From contig QZLE01000064.1 of assembly GCA_004796365.1 (NCBI GenBank), positions 1 through 50,147 of the forward strand: a DNA stretch of 50,147 nucleotides, in the 5' to 3' direction. Origin of the DNA: Gammaproteobacteria bacterium (GTDB lineage: Bacteria > Pseudomonadota > Gammaproteobacteria > QZLD01). Made by a program: the position numbers and the translations under genes. The stretch's first letter is position 1. Each line of letters begins with the position of its first letter. This document shows, one piece after another, positions 11,301-20,813 of the stretch. Below the pieces are notes generated by a model, which had not been told where the DNA came from, did no database searches, and saw nothing but the letters and a program-made list of their open reading frames with translations.

Positions 11301-14030
11301 AGATGATTTATGGGATTTAGATCTCCATTTACAGATCTTTTCATGCAGCTTATCAACAGATACCGGGTTAATAACACCTGATTTATCAAAGCCACTGTTG
11401 CCGTAAATAAGATCAATAAAAATCCTGCGCAGATATTTCCCATTTTGAGTTTCCGGAAATTGATCAACAACAATATAGGTGTCAGGAATTGCGAGCGTAC
11501 CCATTTCCGATTCAATAAAACTATTAATGCGGTCTACGTCTAGTTTAGATAGCCTTGTACCAGTTTTAATTTTGATAAAGGCAAGAGGGATGTTAACTTT
11601 ATGCGTATCCGGGGCAGCTATAACAATACAATCATCTACAGGAGAATCTGAGTTTATAAACTTATCGCGCCTTATTGCGTTTTCGATATCAGATGCGGCA
11701 AATACATTACCGCTGATGTTAATTGAATCATCATAATAATCATGAAACAAATAGGAATGGTCATCATTAATGCAAGCATAATCACCTAAAATAAAGGCTC
11801 CGTCCGGGTTATCGGATTGATCACAATATCTGGAATAATAGTGTGAATTTAAGGCATGTATATCTCCTGCCCAATTACTGTCAGTAACGTTGTCACCATC
11901 ACCCCAGATGGTTAGCATCATAGTGGGTAATGGTCGCTCTATTACTAACTCACCCCATTCGTTCGTCTCAGCAAGGCGGTATTTGAATCTGTTTTCGTTG
12001 TTTTTATTTATCGAAGGTATGCGAATCTGAGCTGACACCCATGGAAGAATAAAAGCTGCGCCATTTGACTTGAGCCTATAATCAGCATTCCCATAAAAAT
12101 GAGACCAAATAATTGTTCCTGACTCGCTACTAATATAGGAATTAATGAAGTTAGGAGTTAACAGTTCCATTGCAAACCTATGTATCTTTGGGTTAATAGG
12201 TTCTGCAGAAAACGAAGCTATTCGCAACGAAGACAGGTCATAGCTTTCAATAAGTCTTTGCTTCTCAGTATCCAGCATAAAGCTTTGAATTAGTGAGGCT
12301 TTGGTTATCAAAATAGTTACTTGCCTACGATATATAACAGAGGCAAATCTACCTGCATCAGGGTATATATGCGCCCCTTCAACCATTACCCCAGTAATAC
12401 GGTTAAGTAATGATGCTGATATGAGATATGACTGACCGACGATGCCACCAGGATCTGCAGTAACATAGATAACATCTCTTCCAGGTTTAGCATCAAAACA
12501 AACATTAACCGAGTTATTTACACCCATAGTTATACTGCTGTGAGTATGCACAATTGGTTTTGGCTTACCGGTCAAGCCTGAACTATAAGCAATAAACAGC
12601 GGGAATGAAGCTGGCAATGGTTCACAAGGACAAACATCCCAAAGAGCTGCAACAAGCTCTGGACCTGCCATTTTTTCGAGCTCTTGATACTGTTCCAACC
12701 CTAACTTATTACAAACCATGTTCATGGCCTGTTCTAGTAGCACAGCAGCAGAATAATCCCTGTTTTCACACTGGTTCCATTTCACAGCTTCGGTGCAGGC
12801 ATTATCAATAACGATCACACTTTGTGTAACAACAGATATCTCTCTAATCTTATTTAGTAAGGCTGTGCGAAAATTAATTGAGTTAATAGCATCAAGCCCT
12901 CCTTGCTCAATAAGAACGTCGCCAACCTCATGTAATACAACGCCAGGGGTTGTCGTTAACTCACCGCGCAAAGCATCAATTACCCGCATAATGATTTCAT
13001 TAGCTATTACAGAATCGCAATGCTCTTTAGCTAAATAGTCTACAATCTCAATTACTTTTTTACTGGAAACAAATTTATCCAGCGCCAGATCAACCACTGA
13101 ATCTTTTAGTTTTCTAATCTGGCCATTCTTAAGCGCCCCATTGGAGGTAATAACAATCTTTGCTCCAAGCTGCTCGATGCGATCGGCTAGAGTTTTTGCA
13201 GATAGCTCTGAATAAATAGATGTATATATAACACCGAGTCGCTTTGCCCCCTCTATCCAAATCACCTGATCAACAATATTAGGCAAAAATAGCGCAATTC
13301 TGTCGCCTACTTTTAGCCCCAACTCTTTCAGAGCGACAGCAGCCAATACGGACTGCATAAGAAGCTCTTTACGAGAAATTGTACCTTCATGAACCGGTCG
13401 ACCTAGTCCACCATAGGCAGATGCATCCCACTCCTCACCTTCAAAGATAAATGCAGCTTCATTACCCTGCCCTCCAAGCACATGGCGATCTACCTCATTA
13501 AAAGCTGAGTTAGTTAGCGCCCCTTTAAACCATTTAAAACAAGGAATGTGATCATGATCAAGAATTTGCTCCCATGGTGTCCACTGTTCAAGTGATATCG
13601 GACCAATATCGATGCATCGCCAGCCCTGCCACTTGCCTGATTGGGTCTGCTGTAACCATGATTTTTTATCACTGTTATACCAATGAAACGACTTTGCGGC
13701 TTGTTCGGCAAACGCCTGTTCAAAATCCTTATCGAACGCAGACCTCATCTCTTCACACTTCTGCATATTAATGACTGGATTGGCTTTTACATCAACAGGC
13801 AATTGCGGAATTAAATCGTCATCATTTTCAGCAACCTGACTCATGGATATATCAACAATATCTCCTGGATCAACAACTTCCTGTTCTTGCATTACAGCTC
13901 CTTGTGTACTTTTAGCGCCACTGTTGAATTTCAACCATCTTTCATGGGTAAAATCAAGTCTATTCTGGGGCATACCGATCATATCGAATAATAACCCGTA
14001 ATGCTTAGAATTATCCAGCATAAATGGCAA
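8391..14030 (-). CDS. Trifunctional propionyl-CoA synthase-like protein (acyl-CoA synthetase + enoyl-CoA hydratase + MDR enoyl-CoA reductase)
   Basis: AMP-binding FIAYSSGLTGKPKPIVHTHS and QNGKYLRRIF; crotonase FVAGADIRQIF..SGLALGGGCELAMSCHFRVA; reductase LIEGASSASGSWAAKLA; overall order and size as in Pcs. Confidence 0.88.
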   Translation of the reverse strand: MPFMLDNSKHYGLLFDMIGMPQNRLDFTHERWLKFNSGAKSTQGAVMQEQEVVDPGDIVDISMSQVAENDDDLIPQLPVDVKANPVINMQKCEEMRSAFDKDFEQAFAEQAAKSFHWYNSDKKSWLQQTQSGKWQGWRCIDIGPISLEQWTPWEQILDHDHIPCFKWFKGALTNSAFNEVDRHVLGGQGNEAAFIFEGEEWDASAYGGLGRPVHEGTISRKELLMQSVLAAVALKELGLKVGDRIALFLPNIVDQVIWIEGAKRLGVIYTSIYSELSAKTLADRIEQLGAKIVITSNGALKNGQIRKLKDSVVDLALDKFVSSKKVIEIVDYLAKEHCDSVIANEIIMRVIDALRGELTTTPGVVLHEVGDVLIEQGGLDAINSINFRTALLNKIREISVVTQSVIVIDNACTEAVKWNQCENRDYSAAVLLEQAMNMVCNKLGLEQYQELEKMAGPELVAALWDVCPCEPLPASFPLFIAYSSGLTGKPKPIVHTHSSITMGVNNSVNVCFDAKPGRDVIYVTADPGGIVGQSYLISASLLNRITGVMVEGAHIYPDAGRFASVIYRRQVTILITKASLIQSFMLDTEKQRLIESYDLSSLRIASFSAEPINPKIHRFAMELLTPNFINSYISSESGTIIWSHFYGNADYRLKSNGAAFILPWVSAQIRIPSINKNNENRFKYRLAETNEWGELVIERPLPTMMLTIWGDGDNVTDSNWAGDIHALNSHYYSRYCDQSDNPDGAFILGDYACINDDHSYLFHDYYDDSINISGNVFAASDIENAIRRDKFINSDSPVDDCIVIAAPDTHKVNIPLAFIKIKTGTRLSKLDVDRINSFIESEMGTLAIPDTYIVVDQFPETQNGKYLRRIFIDLIYGNSGFDKSGVINPVSVDKLHEKICKWRSKSHKSSSNLMVRKERFVSAEYFSVTSKSGKEAFLVTLIIDAKPVNALSNEVLDDLIKIVGDLEQDVKVKAIVIGSKNPKCFVAGADIRQIFKQIKDRDTARAFATKGHVLFSRIEQMKKPVIAAISGLALGGGCELAMSCHFRVADRSAIFAQPEINLFIPPGFGGTQRVPRVIVTKSNSLERALNDSLYLLLSGRQVDADRAESLGLVDCLTGGIDDALTHAHTLAISAIKGEDATVADAMIRRHEDVASWSHPVPVPWSAIMEHAEIQRCLRQSVSVGRGKVANAIVKLVQIGFQQGFEVGLAAEAEAFSLAVIDQEHGGMKGLDLFFSKKSPPLPTQYRPQFSDNEQNNLVKEGRLLKIGAPFYPGKTPLPEWQYAYAVVKDLETGEALHGEPIRAEKQVIVPVPEPRSHQALLYVLGSEINRDDISALSGFPESVFNMHDKDVHITGSGGVGLVVGLGEELMLTGRLKIGDVVAIYPGVINFLSPEAVTEPMGAGFHSQGMDSPDGSHQQFITIDGPQCIKPPQKVPFELVGSYLLPAGTVYRTLFTALKVKPRKRILIEGASSASGSWAAKLATAHRMKVTGMVPTKERVAVGEKNNIPIISRDDLTTQDCFTRVPEDPAEWRRWLHWGESFLEKIRDKNDGNLMDYVISHAGEEVFPRSFQALVPGGTIAFHNATTGYNMTFVGKPGRVSALEMLNRADIIPGDSVVVYYGDGKTIQDITGLETIEILRESGARVVVITETREQCSYVNSMGFGESIVGIFSLENLAIENQDFQWFSGMPVLPDPMINANKFRDGIRQFTSKTYLPVAKKVGSFFGDSKFKVDVVIERAHKDSLAVSSMLVKPLTGRVIYLGDMGGKRYSFYAPQVSIQQRTIIMPSATIIGTNLCNVNELNALNRMIDAGWVDFPEVYLAPWEQAPGLHQSIMDNNLSKTVRNAVKTVLNHALPAKNISTVEELLLNWFNESKQKEEQ

Positions 14031-14524
14031 TGATCACATCAAAAAAACAAATCAGGCATGACATGCCAAACAGTTATTCTGGCAAAGGAATATCTTTTTT
14101 ATCAAAACAATTATGGATGAAGCAAAAATGATCTTATAGAGTCATAATATTGTTGCAAAATTTTGTATGCCAAACTGCTTTAAAATAAAAAAAAATCTAA
14201 TCCAAATGAGCAGTAGGTGCAAAACTAACAAACGCAATAATTAAATATTTTTTCTGCCTCAGTGATATGACAGAAACTCCAGACACCAATATGCTCTTAT
14301 TTTACAGACACTTACAGAAAATGAAGAGTAATAACGAGGGGTTGCAAAGAAAATAAAGTATAGACCCCGAATTCTACAAAAAATGATAACCATTTCAAGA
14401 AATTAAATTTTAATAACTTTTTTTAATATTTATGAAACAAAAACCTTTAAATATTAGATTTTTGTATATCCTTAAATATATAAACACTTTGAATTTAAGG
14501 ATACATAACTAGAAGCTGGAGATT

Positions 14525-14743
14525 GTGATGGGTACTTTAATAGACGAATCAGACGAAATTGATATTGAAGCAGAATGGGCTGACCAGGTTGCCAAGTGTT
14601 CACTTAGCCCTGGAAAAAAGAAAGCCGTTGAAACAAGACGCGGAAACAGAAAACGCATTGAAGAACTAGAAGAACTTCGCCAACTGCGTGAATTAATTGA
14701 CGACTACGACAGTAACTTTGACTCAAACCTTGGTTATAATTAG
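14525..14743 (+). CDS. Small acidic protein, possibly PA3496-like
   Basis: 72 aa with RRGNRKRIEELEELRQLRELIDDYD C-terminal region; start preceded by purine-rich AAGCTGGAG. Confidence 0.55.
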   Translation: MMGTLIDESDEIDIEAEWADQVAKCSLSPGKKKAVETRRGNRKRIEELEELRQLRELIDDYDSNFDSNLGYN

Positions 14744-14832
14744 TCCATAAAAAGCCAAGCCTGTGGAATAATCTGGATGGCTGAAATCCCGGCTGAACAA
14801 TAGTCAGGCAAAATAATACTCAAACCTGGAAG

Positions 14833-15291
14833 CTATTGATCTGAATCTTGGTTAATTTCCAGATGGATTGAAGGATCTTGAGAAATACAGACCTTTATTC
14901 TATCTACAATATCTTGTAATGCCTGCGGCTGATAAGGATTGCCTGCATCTACTCCCCATACCGGTCCTGGCCAACCTGCATCGCCCTCCTTTCTTGCTAT
15001 AACATGAACATGAAGCTGTTTAACTATATTCCCCAGCGCTCCAATATTTATCTTGTCGCAACTTCCAAAAAAGTCCAATAATTTTGAGGCAGCATTGATC
15101 TCATCCATAAGATAATAACGATCAGTAACCGAAAGCTCTAAGATCTCAGTAACATTATTTCTCACTGGTACCAATAAAAACCAAAGCCAGGCATCTTTAT
15201 TAATTATTCGCAACTGACATAGCTCAAATCTACCAATATAAATTGAATCCTGTTCTAAAACACTATCCAGTACGAACTCAGAACTACACAT
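14833..15291 (-). CDS. HIT domain-containing protein
   Basis: QLHVHVIARKEGDAGWPGPVWG motif. Confidence 0.88.
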   Translation of the reverse strand: MCSSEFVLDSVLEQDSIYIGRFELCQLRIINKDAWLWFLLVPVRNNVTEILELSVTDRYYLMDEINAASKLLDFFGSCDKINIGALGNIVKQLHVHVIARKEGDAGWPGPVWGVDAGNPYQPQALQDIVDRIKVCISQDPSIHLEINQDSDQ

Positions 15292-15434
15292 ATTATGCCT
15301 CCGATTTATACAAATTCACACTCAGGCCAAACCAGTAAAAAATTCGCCCAAAAAGCCTTACTATCAAAAACAGCCAATAATCCGTATGATAAACATTGTG
15401 CAAATAAAAGCTAAAAACTAAGTGGGAATACGAT

Positions 15435-16439
15435 ATGAGCGACACGGATAATCAGCCGGTTGATTACAGCAACCTGACGCCAGATACAGTTCTTAGCGCT
15501 GCAGCATCAGTCGGATATGACGTTGACGCCTCAATCATTCCGCTAAATAGCTACGAAAACAGAGTTTATCAGATTGGAATTCATGATTCAGCACCAATCA
15601 TAACAAAATTCTATCGGCCAGAAAGATGGTCTAACGAAGCTATATTGGAAGAGCATGCTTTTAGTATAGAGCTGGCGGATCTGGAAGTCCCTGTTATACC
15701 GCCTTTACCTAATGCAAACAATCAAACTTTGCACACATACAACGGATATAGATTTGCCGTTTTTACCAAACAGGCAGGACGAAGTCCTGAAACTGATAAC
15801 ATGGACCATCTTTACAGAATTGGTCGATTTATTGGCAGAATTCATGCTGTTGGTGCAACAAGACAATTCATGCACAGATCAACTATTGAAATTCAAAACT
15901 ACGGGCAGGACTCTCTCAACTTCCTGCTAAACAATGATTTTATTCCTAATGAGCTTACTGAGTCATATATTTCAACTGCAGAAATTGTATTAGACAAAGT
16001 TAAATCAATATTCGACAACTATCATTACAATTTAGCCATAAAACAAAGAATCCATGGAGACTGCCACATAGGCAATATACTTTGGCGCGAAGAAGGACCT
16101 CACTTTGTTGACCTTGATGACTGTATCACCGGACCAGCAGTACAAGACATCTGGATGCTATTATCCGGTGACAGAGCTGAAATGACTACACAGCTTTCTG
16201 AAATACTCGATGGCTATAACGAGTTTAATAACTTTATTCCAACACAGCTGGTATTTATTGAGCCTCTACGGGCTCTGCGTTTACTGCACTATAGCGCCTG
16301 GCTAGCTAAAAGATGGAGTGACCCTGCATTCCCTCATAATTTCCCATGGTTTAATACAGTGAAATATTGGCAAGACCAAATTCTCATCTTAAGAGAACAA
16401 ATAGCACTATTAGACGAAGAACCACTTTTCTGGAGATAA
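15435..16439 (+). CDS. srkA: Stress response kinase SrkA/YihE (RdoA) family
   Basis: SYENRVYQIG, ITKFYRPERWSNEAILEEHAF, RIHGDCHIGNILWREEGPHFVDLDDC. Confidence 0.92.
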   Translation: MSDTDNQPVDYSNLTPDTVLSAAASVGYDVDASIIPLNSYENRVYQIGIHDSAPIITKFYRPERWSNEAILEEHAFSIELADLEVPVIPPLPNANNQTLHTYNGYRFAVFTKQAGRSPETDNMDHLYRIGRFIGRIHAVGATRQFMHRSTIEIQNYGQDSLNFLLNNDFIPNELTESYISTAEIVLDKVKSIFDNYHYNLAIKQRIHGDCHIGNILWREEGPHFVDLDDCITGPAVQDIWMLLSGDRAEMTTQLSEILDGYNEFNNFIPTQLVFIEPLRALRLLHYSAWLAKRWSDPAFPHNFPWFNTVKYWQDQILILREQIALLDEEPLFWR

Positions 16440-16549
16440 CTCTTGACTATCCATACAAAAAAAAATGAAAATAGGTGAAGATGGTTGAAAGAAGCACGAA
16501 GCTTCAAATGGAATTTTATAGCTGGCCACAGCTTAAGGGAGTATCAAAT

Positions 16550-17350
16550 ATGCTAAGAGTAGTTTTTAACCAAAAAGGCGGCGTTGGTAAATCCACAATT
16601 ACCTGTAATCTTGCAGCAATAAGCGCATCCAAAGGGTTAAAGACCCTGGTGATCGATCTTGATCCACAATGCAATTCATCTCAATACTTACTTGGTGATG
16701 AAGCTGACAACGTCGAAAAAACTGCAGCACACTTCTTTGAGCAAATGCTTAGCTTCCAGATTTTCAAACATGAAACCACCGACTTCATCCATGAAACACC
16801 TTTTGAAAATCTGTTCGTACTGCCTGCATCACAGGAGCTAGAATCACTTCAGGGCAAGCTTGAAGCACGTTACAAAATGTACAAGCTCAAAGAAGCTTTG
16901 GCCAAGTTAGGCGAATTTGATGAGATTTATATAGATACCCCACCAGCACTAAACTTTTACTCAAGATCAGCGCTGATCGCCGCAAATACCTGCCTTATTC
17001 CATTTGATTGTGATAATTTTTCCCGACGCGCTCTTTATAGTGTTATCGACCACATCCAGGAAATACAAATGGATCATAACCAGGAGCTTATAGTTGAAGG
17101 AATTGTGGTAAATCAATTTCAATCGCGAGCCAATCTACCACAAAAACTTGTGCAGGAATTGATTGATGAAGAGCTACCAATTCTAGATTCAAAAATCAGA
17201 TCTTCTGTCAAAATTAGAGAATCACACGAATGCGCAACTCCAATGGTATTTTTTGCTCCAAAGCATAAAGTTACTGAAGAGTTTCTGCAATTGCATGAAA
17301 CACTGCAAGAAACAGAGGTTTCTACTCCGCAAAATCTAAGACGCGCATAG
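16550..17350 (+). CDS. ParA-family ATPase
   Basis: Internal ATG chosen: [23 protein letters not shown] deviant Walker [28 protein letters not shown]. The ORF track starts upstream at a GTG (16475). Confidence 0.9.
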   Translation: MLRVVFNQKGGVGKSTITCNLAAISASKGLKTLVIDLDPQCNSSQYLLGDEADNVEKTAAHFFEQMLSFQIFKHETTDFIHETPFENLFVLPASQELESLQGKLEARYKMYKLKEALAKLGEFDEIYIDTPPALNFYSRSALIAANTCLIPFDCDNFSRRALYSVIDHIQEIQMDHNQELIVEGIVVNQFQSRANLPQKLVQELIDEELPILDSKIRSSVKIRESHECATPMVFFAPKHKVTEEFLQLHETLQETEVSTPQNLRRA

Positions 17351-17593
17351 TATTCATCGCTGCGCTTATATATTCCCGCAAATCAATCGCGCTGTTGCAG
17401 GAGCAATTTCAACTACAACAGCGTCAGTCAGCTCGCATTCTATGTGCAAATCTTAAACAATTTTCCAACTTTACAATGAACCCTTTCTCATTATTTATGC
17501 AAATAGTAAAAAAAATCCCTTCATACCCTGAAAAATATAGGTTTTTGGTCGATAATTACTTTAATAGCGATTAAGCCATGGAGTGTTGTTTTT

Positions 17594-19585
17594 TTGAAAT
17601 CATTTAAGAGTCTGTATTCACTGCTATCGATTTTTATATTCTATTTTGCGTCATGCTCAGTGTACGCAGCTGATCCAATTGACTCCGTCAGAATACTAAT
17701 CGACATCTCAGGCAGCATGAAGCAGAACGACCCCAACAACCTTAGGGCGCCTGCGATGAGAATGCTGGTGAATCTGCTTCCACCTGGTAGTGAGGCCGGT
17801 GTTTGGACATTTGCTAAATGGACCAACGAATTTGTTCGTCACGGCAAGGTTACAAAAGACTGGCAAACAGCAGCAACAAACAAAGCATCTCAAATAAGAT
17901 CACCAGGCCAATTTACCGATATTGCGCTAGTACTCGAAGACTCAAGCAGGGACTGGGATCAGCCCGTACCCTACGAACGCAGAAGCGTTATTTTGCTGAC
18001 TGATGGTGTTGTTGATGTTTCTAAAGATCCTTTAAGGAACATCGAATCCAGAAAAAAATTACTTGAAGAGATTGTTCCTTACTACAAAAGATCTGGAATT
18101 AAAATACACACAATAGCGCTTTCAGAAAATGCAGATATTGAGTTATTAGAAAATCTGGCAGTACAAACCGACGGCGCTCACATTATGGTTAAAAGCGCGG
18201 ACCAACTGCAAAAAGCCTTCTTAAAACTATTTGAAAAATCAGTAAAACGCGAAACATTGCCACTAAAAGGAAATAAGTTCAGCGTTGATTCCTCTGTAAA
18301 CGAGTTGACTATTTTAGTATTTAACAGCCCAGATTCTCCAAGAACGGAACTTAAGGACCCGGAAGGTAATCAATTTAAAAAAAATAAGAAGCCACCAAAG
18401 ATTAAGTGGCACCATGACTCGGGTTATGACCTGATAACCATCTCTAAACCAAAAGTTGGCGAATGGGAAATAATAGCGGATATTGACCCTGACAATAGGG
18501 TAATGATAGTCAGTGATTTAAAACTTAAAAGCTCACAAGTACCAAATAATCTTATCAACGGCGAGTCATTTCTATATGAAACCTGGCTTGAAGAAGAAGG
18601 TGAAATAATCGACAAACCTGACTTCCATAAATTTGTGAAATTCAGCATAGAGCAAACGCCCCCGGAAGGTAAAACTAAATCTTTCACAATGAAAGATCAC
18701 GGGCTAGCTGGTGATAAAGCTCCGCGTGATGGGATCTATACCTATAAGTTTGCAAAATCTCTGCGTACAACCGGAGAGCATGAAATTATTACTCAGGTTA
18801 ATGGCGAAACATTTCAAAGAGAATTCAGGCATACAATTACAGTTCATGATGACCCTTTATCAATCGAGACTAAACAAGAGATAGTTGACGGCAAAGGCAA
18901 GGTCGATATTGAAATTATGTTAACAAAAGATTGGATAGATCCAGACAGTATTGAGATTGCTGCAGAAATCACCTATCCAGACGGATTGAGCGAGTTACTT
19001 GAGCCTGAGTTTGATTTTGACCTTTGGAAATTAGTAGTTGAAGACATCGAACTAGATAAAAAATATGCCATTAATATCCAGATGATTGCTCAAACTGGCA
19101 CAGGGCGCCCAGTTAACCTTCGTACACCAATAATTGATATCTTTATGAAATCACCTGAGGTTGAGAAACCACCAATAGTTGAAGAGCCTGTTATCGAAGA
19201 ACCAGCAGAAGAAGTTGAAACTGAAGAAGTTAGCCTTTTGCTAATCATATTGGTATTTGTAGGATTCAATCTTATTGTTTTAACAATTATCGGGGTTGTC
19301 TATTTCTTCAACAAAAAAGAAAAACCTATCCCAATGTTGGATGAAGATGAAGATGAAGATGAAGAAGGTGACGAAGAAGAAGAGCCACTTGAAGCCGAAG
19401 CAAATAATGCTGACGAGCAGGCTGAAGAAGCTATAGCAACAGAAGAAAACCTGGAGTCGGAAATTGAAGAAAAGGCTGCAGATAACTTAGGCGAAAGCGA
19501 GGTAAATGCTTCATCAGGCGACGAAGAACTAGATGCTGAATTAGAAGCAATTGCCAAAGAGAATCAGGATGAAAATAAAGATTAA
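17594..19585 (+). CDS. VWA domain-containing membrane protein with signal peptide, C-terminal TM and acidic cytoplasmic tail (TIGR03503-like by memory)
   Basis: TTG start; signal-peptide-like N-terminus; MIDAS RILIDISGSM; TM LLLIILVFVGFNLIVLTIIGVVYFF; DEDEDEDEEGDEEEE tail. Confidence 0.82.
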   Translation: MKSFKSLYSLLSIFIFYFASCSVYAADPIDSVRILIDISGSMKQNDPNNLRAPAMRMLVNLLPPGSEAGVWTFAKWTNEFVRHGKVTKDWQTAATNKASQIRSPGQFTDIALVLEDSSRDWDQPVPYERRSVILLTDGVVDVSKDPLRNIESRKKLLEEIVPYYKRSGIKIHTIALSENADIELLENLAVQTDGAHIMVKSADQLQKAFLKLFEKSVKRETLPLKGNKFSVDSSVNELTILVFNSPDSPRTELKDPEGNQFKKNKKPPKIKWHHDSGYDLITISKPKVGEWEIIADIDPDNRVMIVSDLKLKSSQVPNNLINGESFLYETWLEEEGEIIDKPDFHKFVKFSIEQTPPEGKTKSFTMKDHGLAGDKAPRDGIYTYKFAKSLRTTGEHEIITQVNGETFQREFRHTITVHDDPLSIETKQEIVDGKGKVDIEIMLTKDWIDPDSIEIAAEITYPDGLSELLEPEFDFDLWKLVVEDIELDKKYAINIQMIAQTGTGRPVNLRTPIIDIFMKSPEVEKPPIVEEPVIEEPAEEVETEEVSLLLIILVFVGFNLIVLTIIGVVYFFNKKEKPIPMLDEDEDEDEEGDEEEEPLEAEANNADEQAEEAIATEENLESEIEEKAADNLGESEVNASSGDEELDAELEAIAKENQDENKD

Positions 19586-19626
19586 TAAAATCTCTAAGAA
19601 TAAGGTGCAAACCATAAGGAGGTATA

Positions 19627-20754
19627 ATGGACGATAAGCTATCAACGGCAGATATCCTAATATTCCTTGCTGCAACTGAATTTTTAGTAATTATAATTAT
19701 CTGTATTGTTGTGTTTTTATTTGTAATGTCACGCCGCAAAAAAAGTGATGCGAATGCAACTACCAATCTTGTAAATAAAATTAAATCCAAAAAAGTTGAG
19801 CGCAAATCTGAACTCTCATCGATACTATCAGATACGTATAATATTGAAGGCGATAAGCTAAAAAAAGAAACAGAAAAGCTTATGAAGATGGAGAACCAAT
19901 TCTATCAACGCTTCATAAAAACTTACCTTACGCGCGATGCTAATGCAGTTGAAATGATAGATGAAGATCTTAAAGAGCTGCTAAAAAACTACAACAAACT
20001 TGTTCCTAAACATGACCAAAAAGATGAACGCGCTGAAGAAGCGCTGGCTGTAATTGACAACCTTAGTGAAGACGCTGCTGAAAACGAAGAACAAATTAAA
20101 CGCCTTAAAGAAACCATAAACAACCTTTCTGATGACCTTAAGCAGTACAAGAATACCATCAACCGCTTATTCTTTGAGTATTCTGCAATGTTTGGTGTTG
20201 ACGTAGATCCGCGAAATCAGCTGACTGCTACAGAAATTCTTTCACGACTTGAGACCGGCAAGCTTGGTGATGATGAACCATCACTGTCTGACATGGATGA
20301 AGATGAAAATGAAGATACACCAGTCGAATATTTTGATGACTCGGTCGATGTAGAATCAGCCGAAGAAGAGACTGTAGTGGAGAGTGATATTGAGTCACAG
20401 GCCACACCTACAGAAGATAAATCTGGTCAACAGGCTGCAGAGCCAGCCCCAGAAAAAATTTCTGAACAGAAACCCAAATCGCCACCACCAGCGCAACCAT
20501 TGCCAGATGAGTTAATAGCTGACTTGCTTGGCGAAGATTCTGCTCCAGCTGCTAAACCAGCACCTAAGCCAGAACCAAAACCAGAGCGTGCACCAGAACC
20601 AGCGCCTCAACAAGCTCCTGAGCCTAAGCCATCTCCTGATGAATCTGAAACTGCAGAAGAAGCCGAAGACAATGCTCCAAAATCCGAGTTAGAGCAGCAA
20701 GAGGATGATTTCGAAAAAGAGTTTGCAGCATTAGTTGGCAAAAAAGACGACTAA
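19627..20754 (+). CDS. Single-TM protein with coiled-coil and acidic/Pro-Ala-rich tail, function unknown
   Basis: 375 aa; N-terminal TM IFLAATEFLVIIIICIVVFLFVM; charged heptad-like region; AKPAPKPEPKPERAPEPAPQQAPEPKPSP; preceded by AAGGAGG-like RBS. Confidence 0.8.
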   Translation: MDDKLSTADILIFLAATEFLVIIIICIVVFLFVMSRRKKSDANATTNLVNKIKSKKVERKSELSSILSDTYNIEGDKLKKETEKLMKMENQFYQRFIKTYLTRDANAVEMIDEDLKELLKNYNKLVPKHDQKDERAEEALAVIDNLSEDAAENEEQIKRLKETINNLSDDLKQYKNTINRLFFEYSAMFGVDVDPRNQLTATEILSRLETGKLGDDEPSLSDMDEDENEDTPVEYFDDSVDVESAEEETVVESDIESQATPTEDKSGQQAAEPAPEKISEQKPKSPPPAQPLPDELIADLLGEDSAPAAKPAPKPEPKPERAPEPAPQQAPEPKPSPDESETAEEAEDNAPKSELEQQEDDFEKEFAALVGKKDD

Positions 20755-20758
20755 TAAA

Positions 20759-20782
20759 AGAGGCAATTCTTCAATTGCCTCT
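20759..20782. terminator. Perfect 10-bp stem hairpin between convergent genes
   Basis: AGAGGCAATT-CTTC-AATTGCCTCT; sits between stops of a + and a - gene. Confidence 0.65.
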
Positions 20783-20813
20783 AGTCATAATATCAATTAC
20801 AAAATTATAGAAA

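Noticed and set aside
17390-17423. Inverted repeat CGCTGTTG...CAACAGCG downstream of parA
   Set aside because: 8-bp stem with an 18-nt loop and no T tract; could be a weak terminator but not strong enough to call
19300-19805. Ser-rich antisense ORFs opposite the VWA gene tail
   Set aside because: Low-complexity Ser runs are the antisense reading of the GAA/GAT acidic repeats, not a real protein
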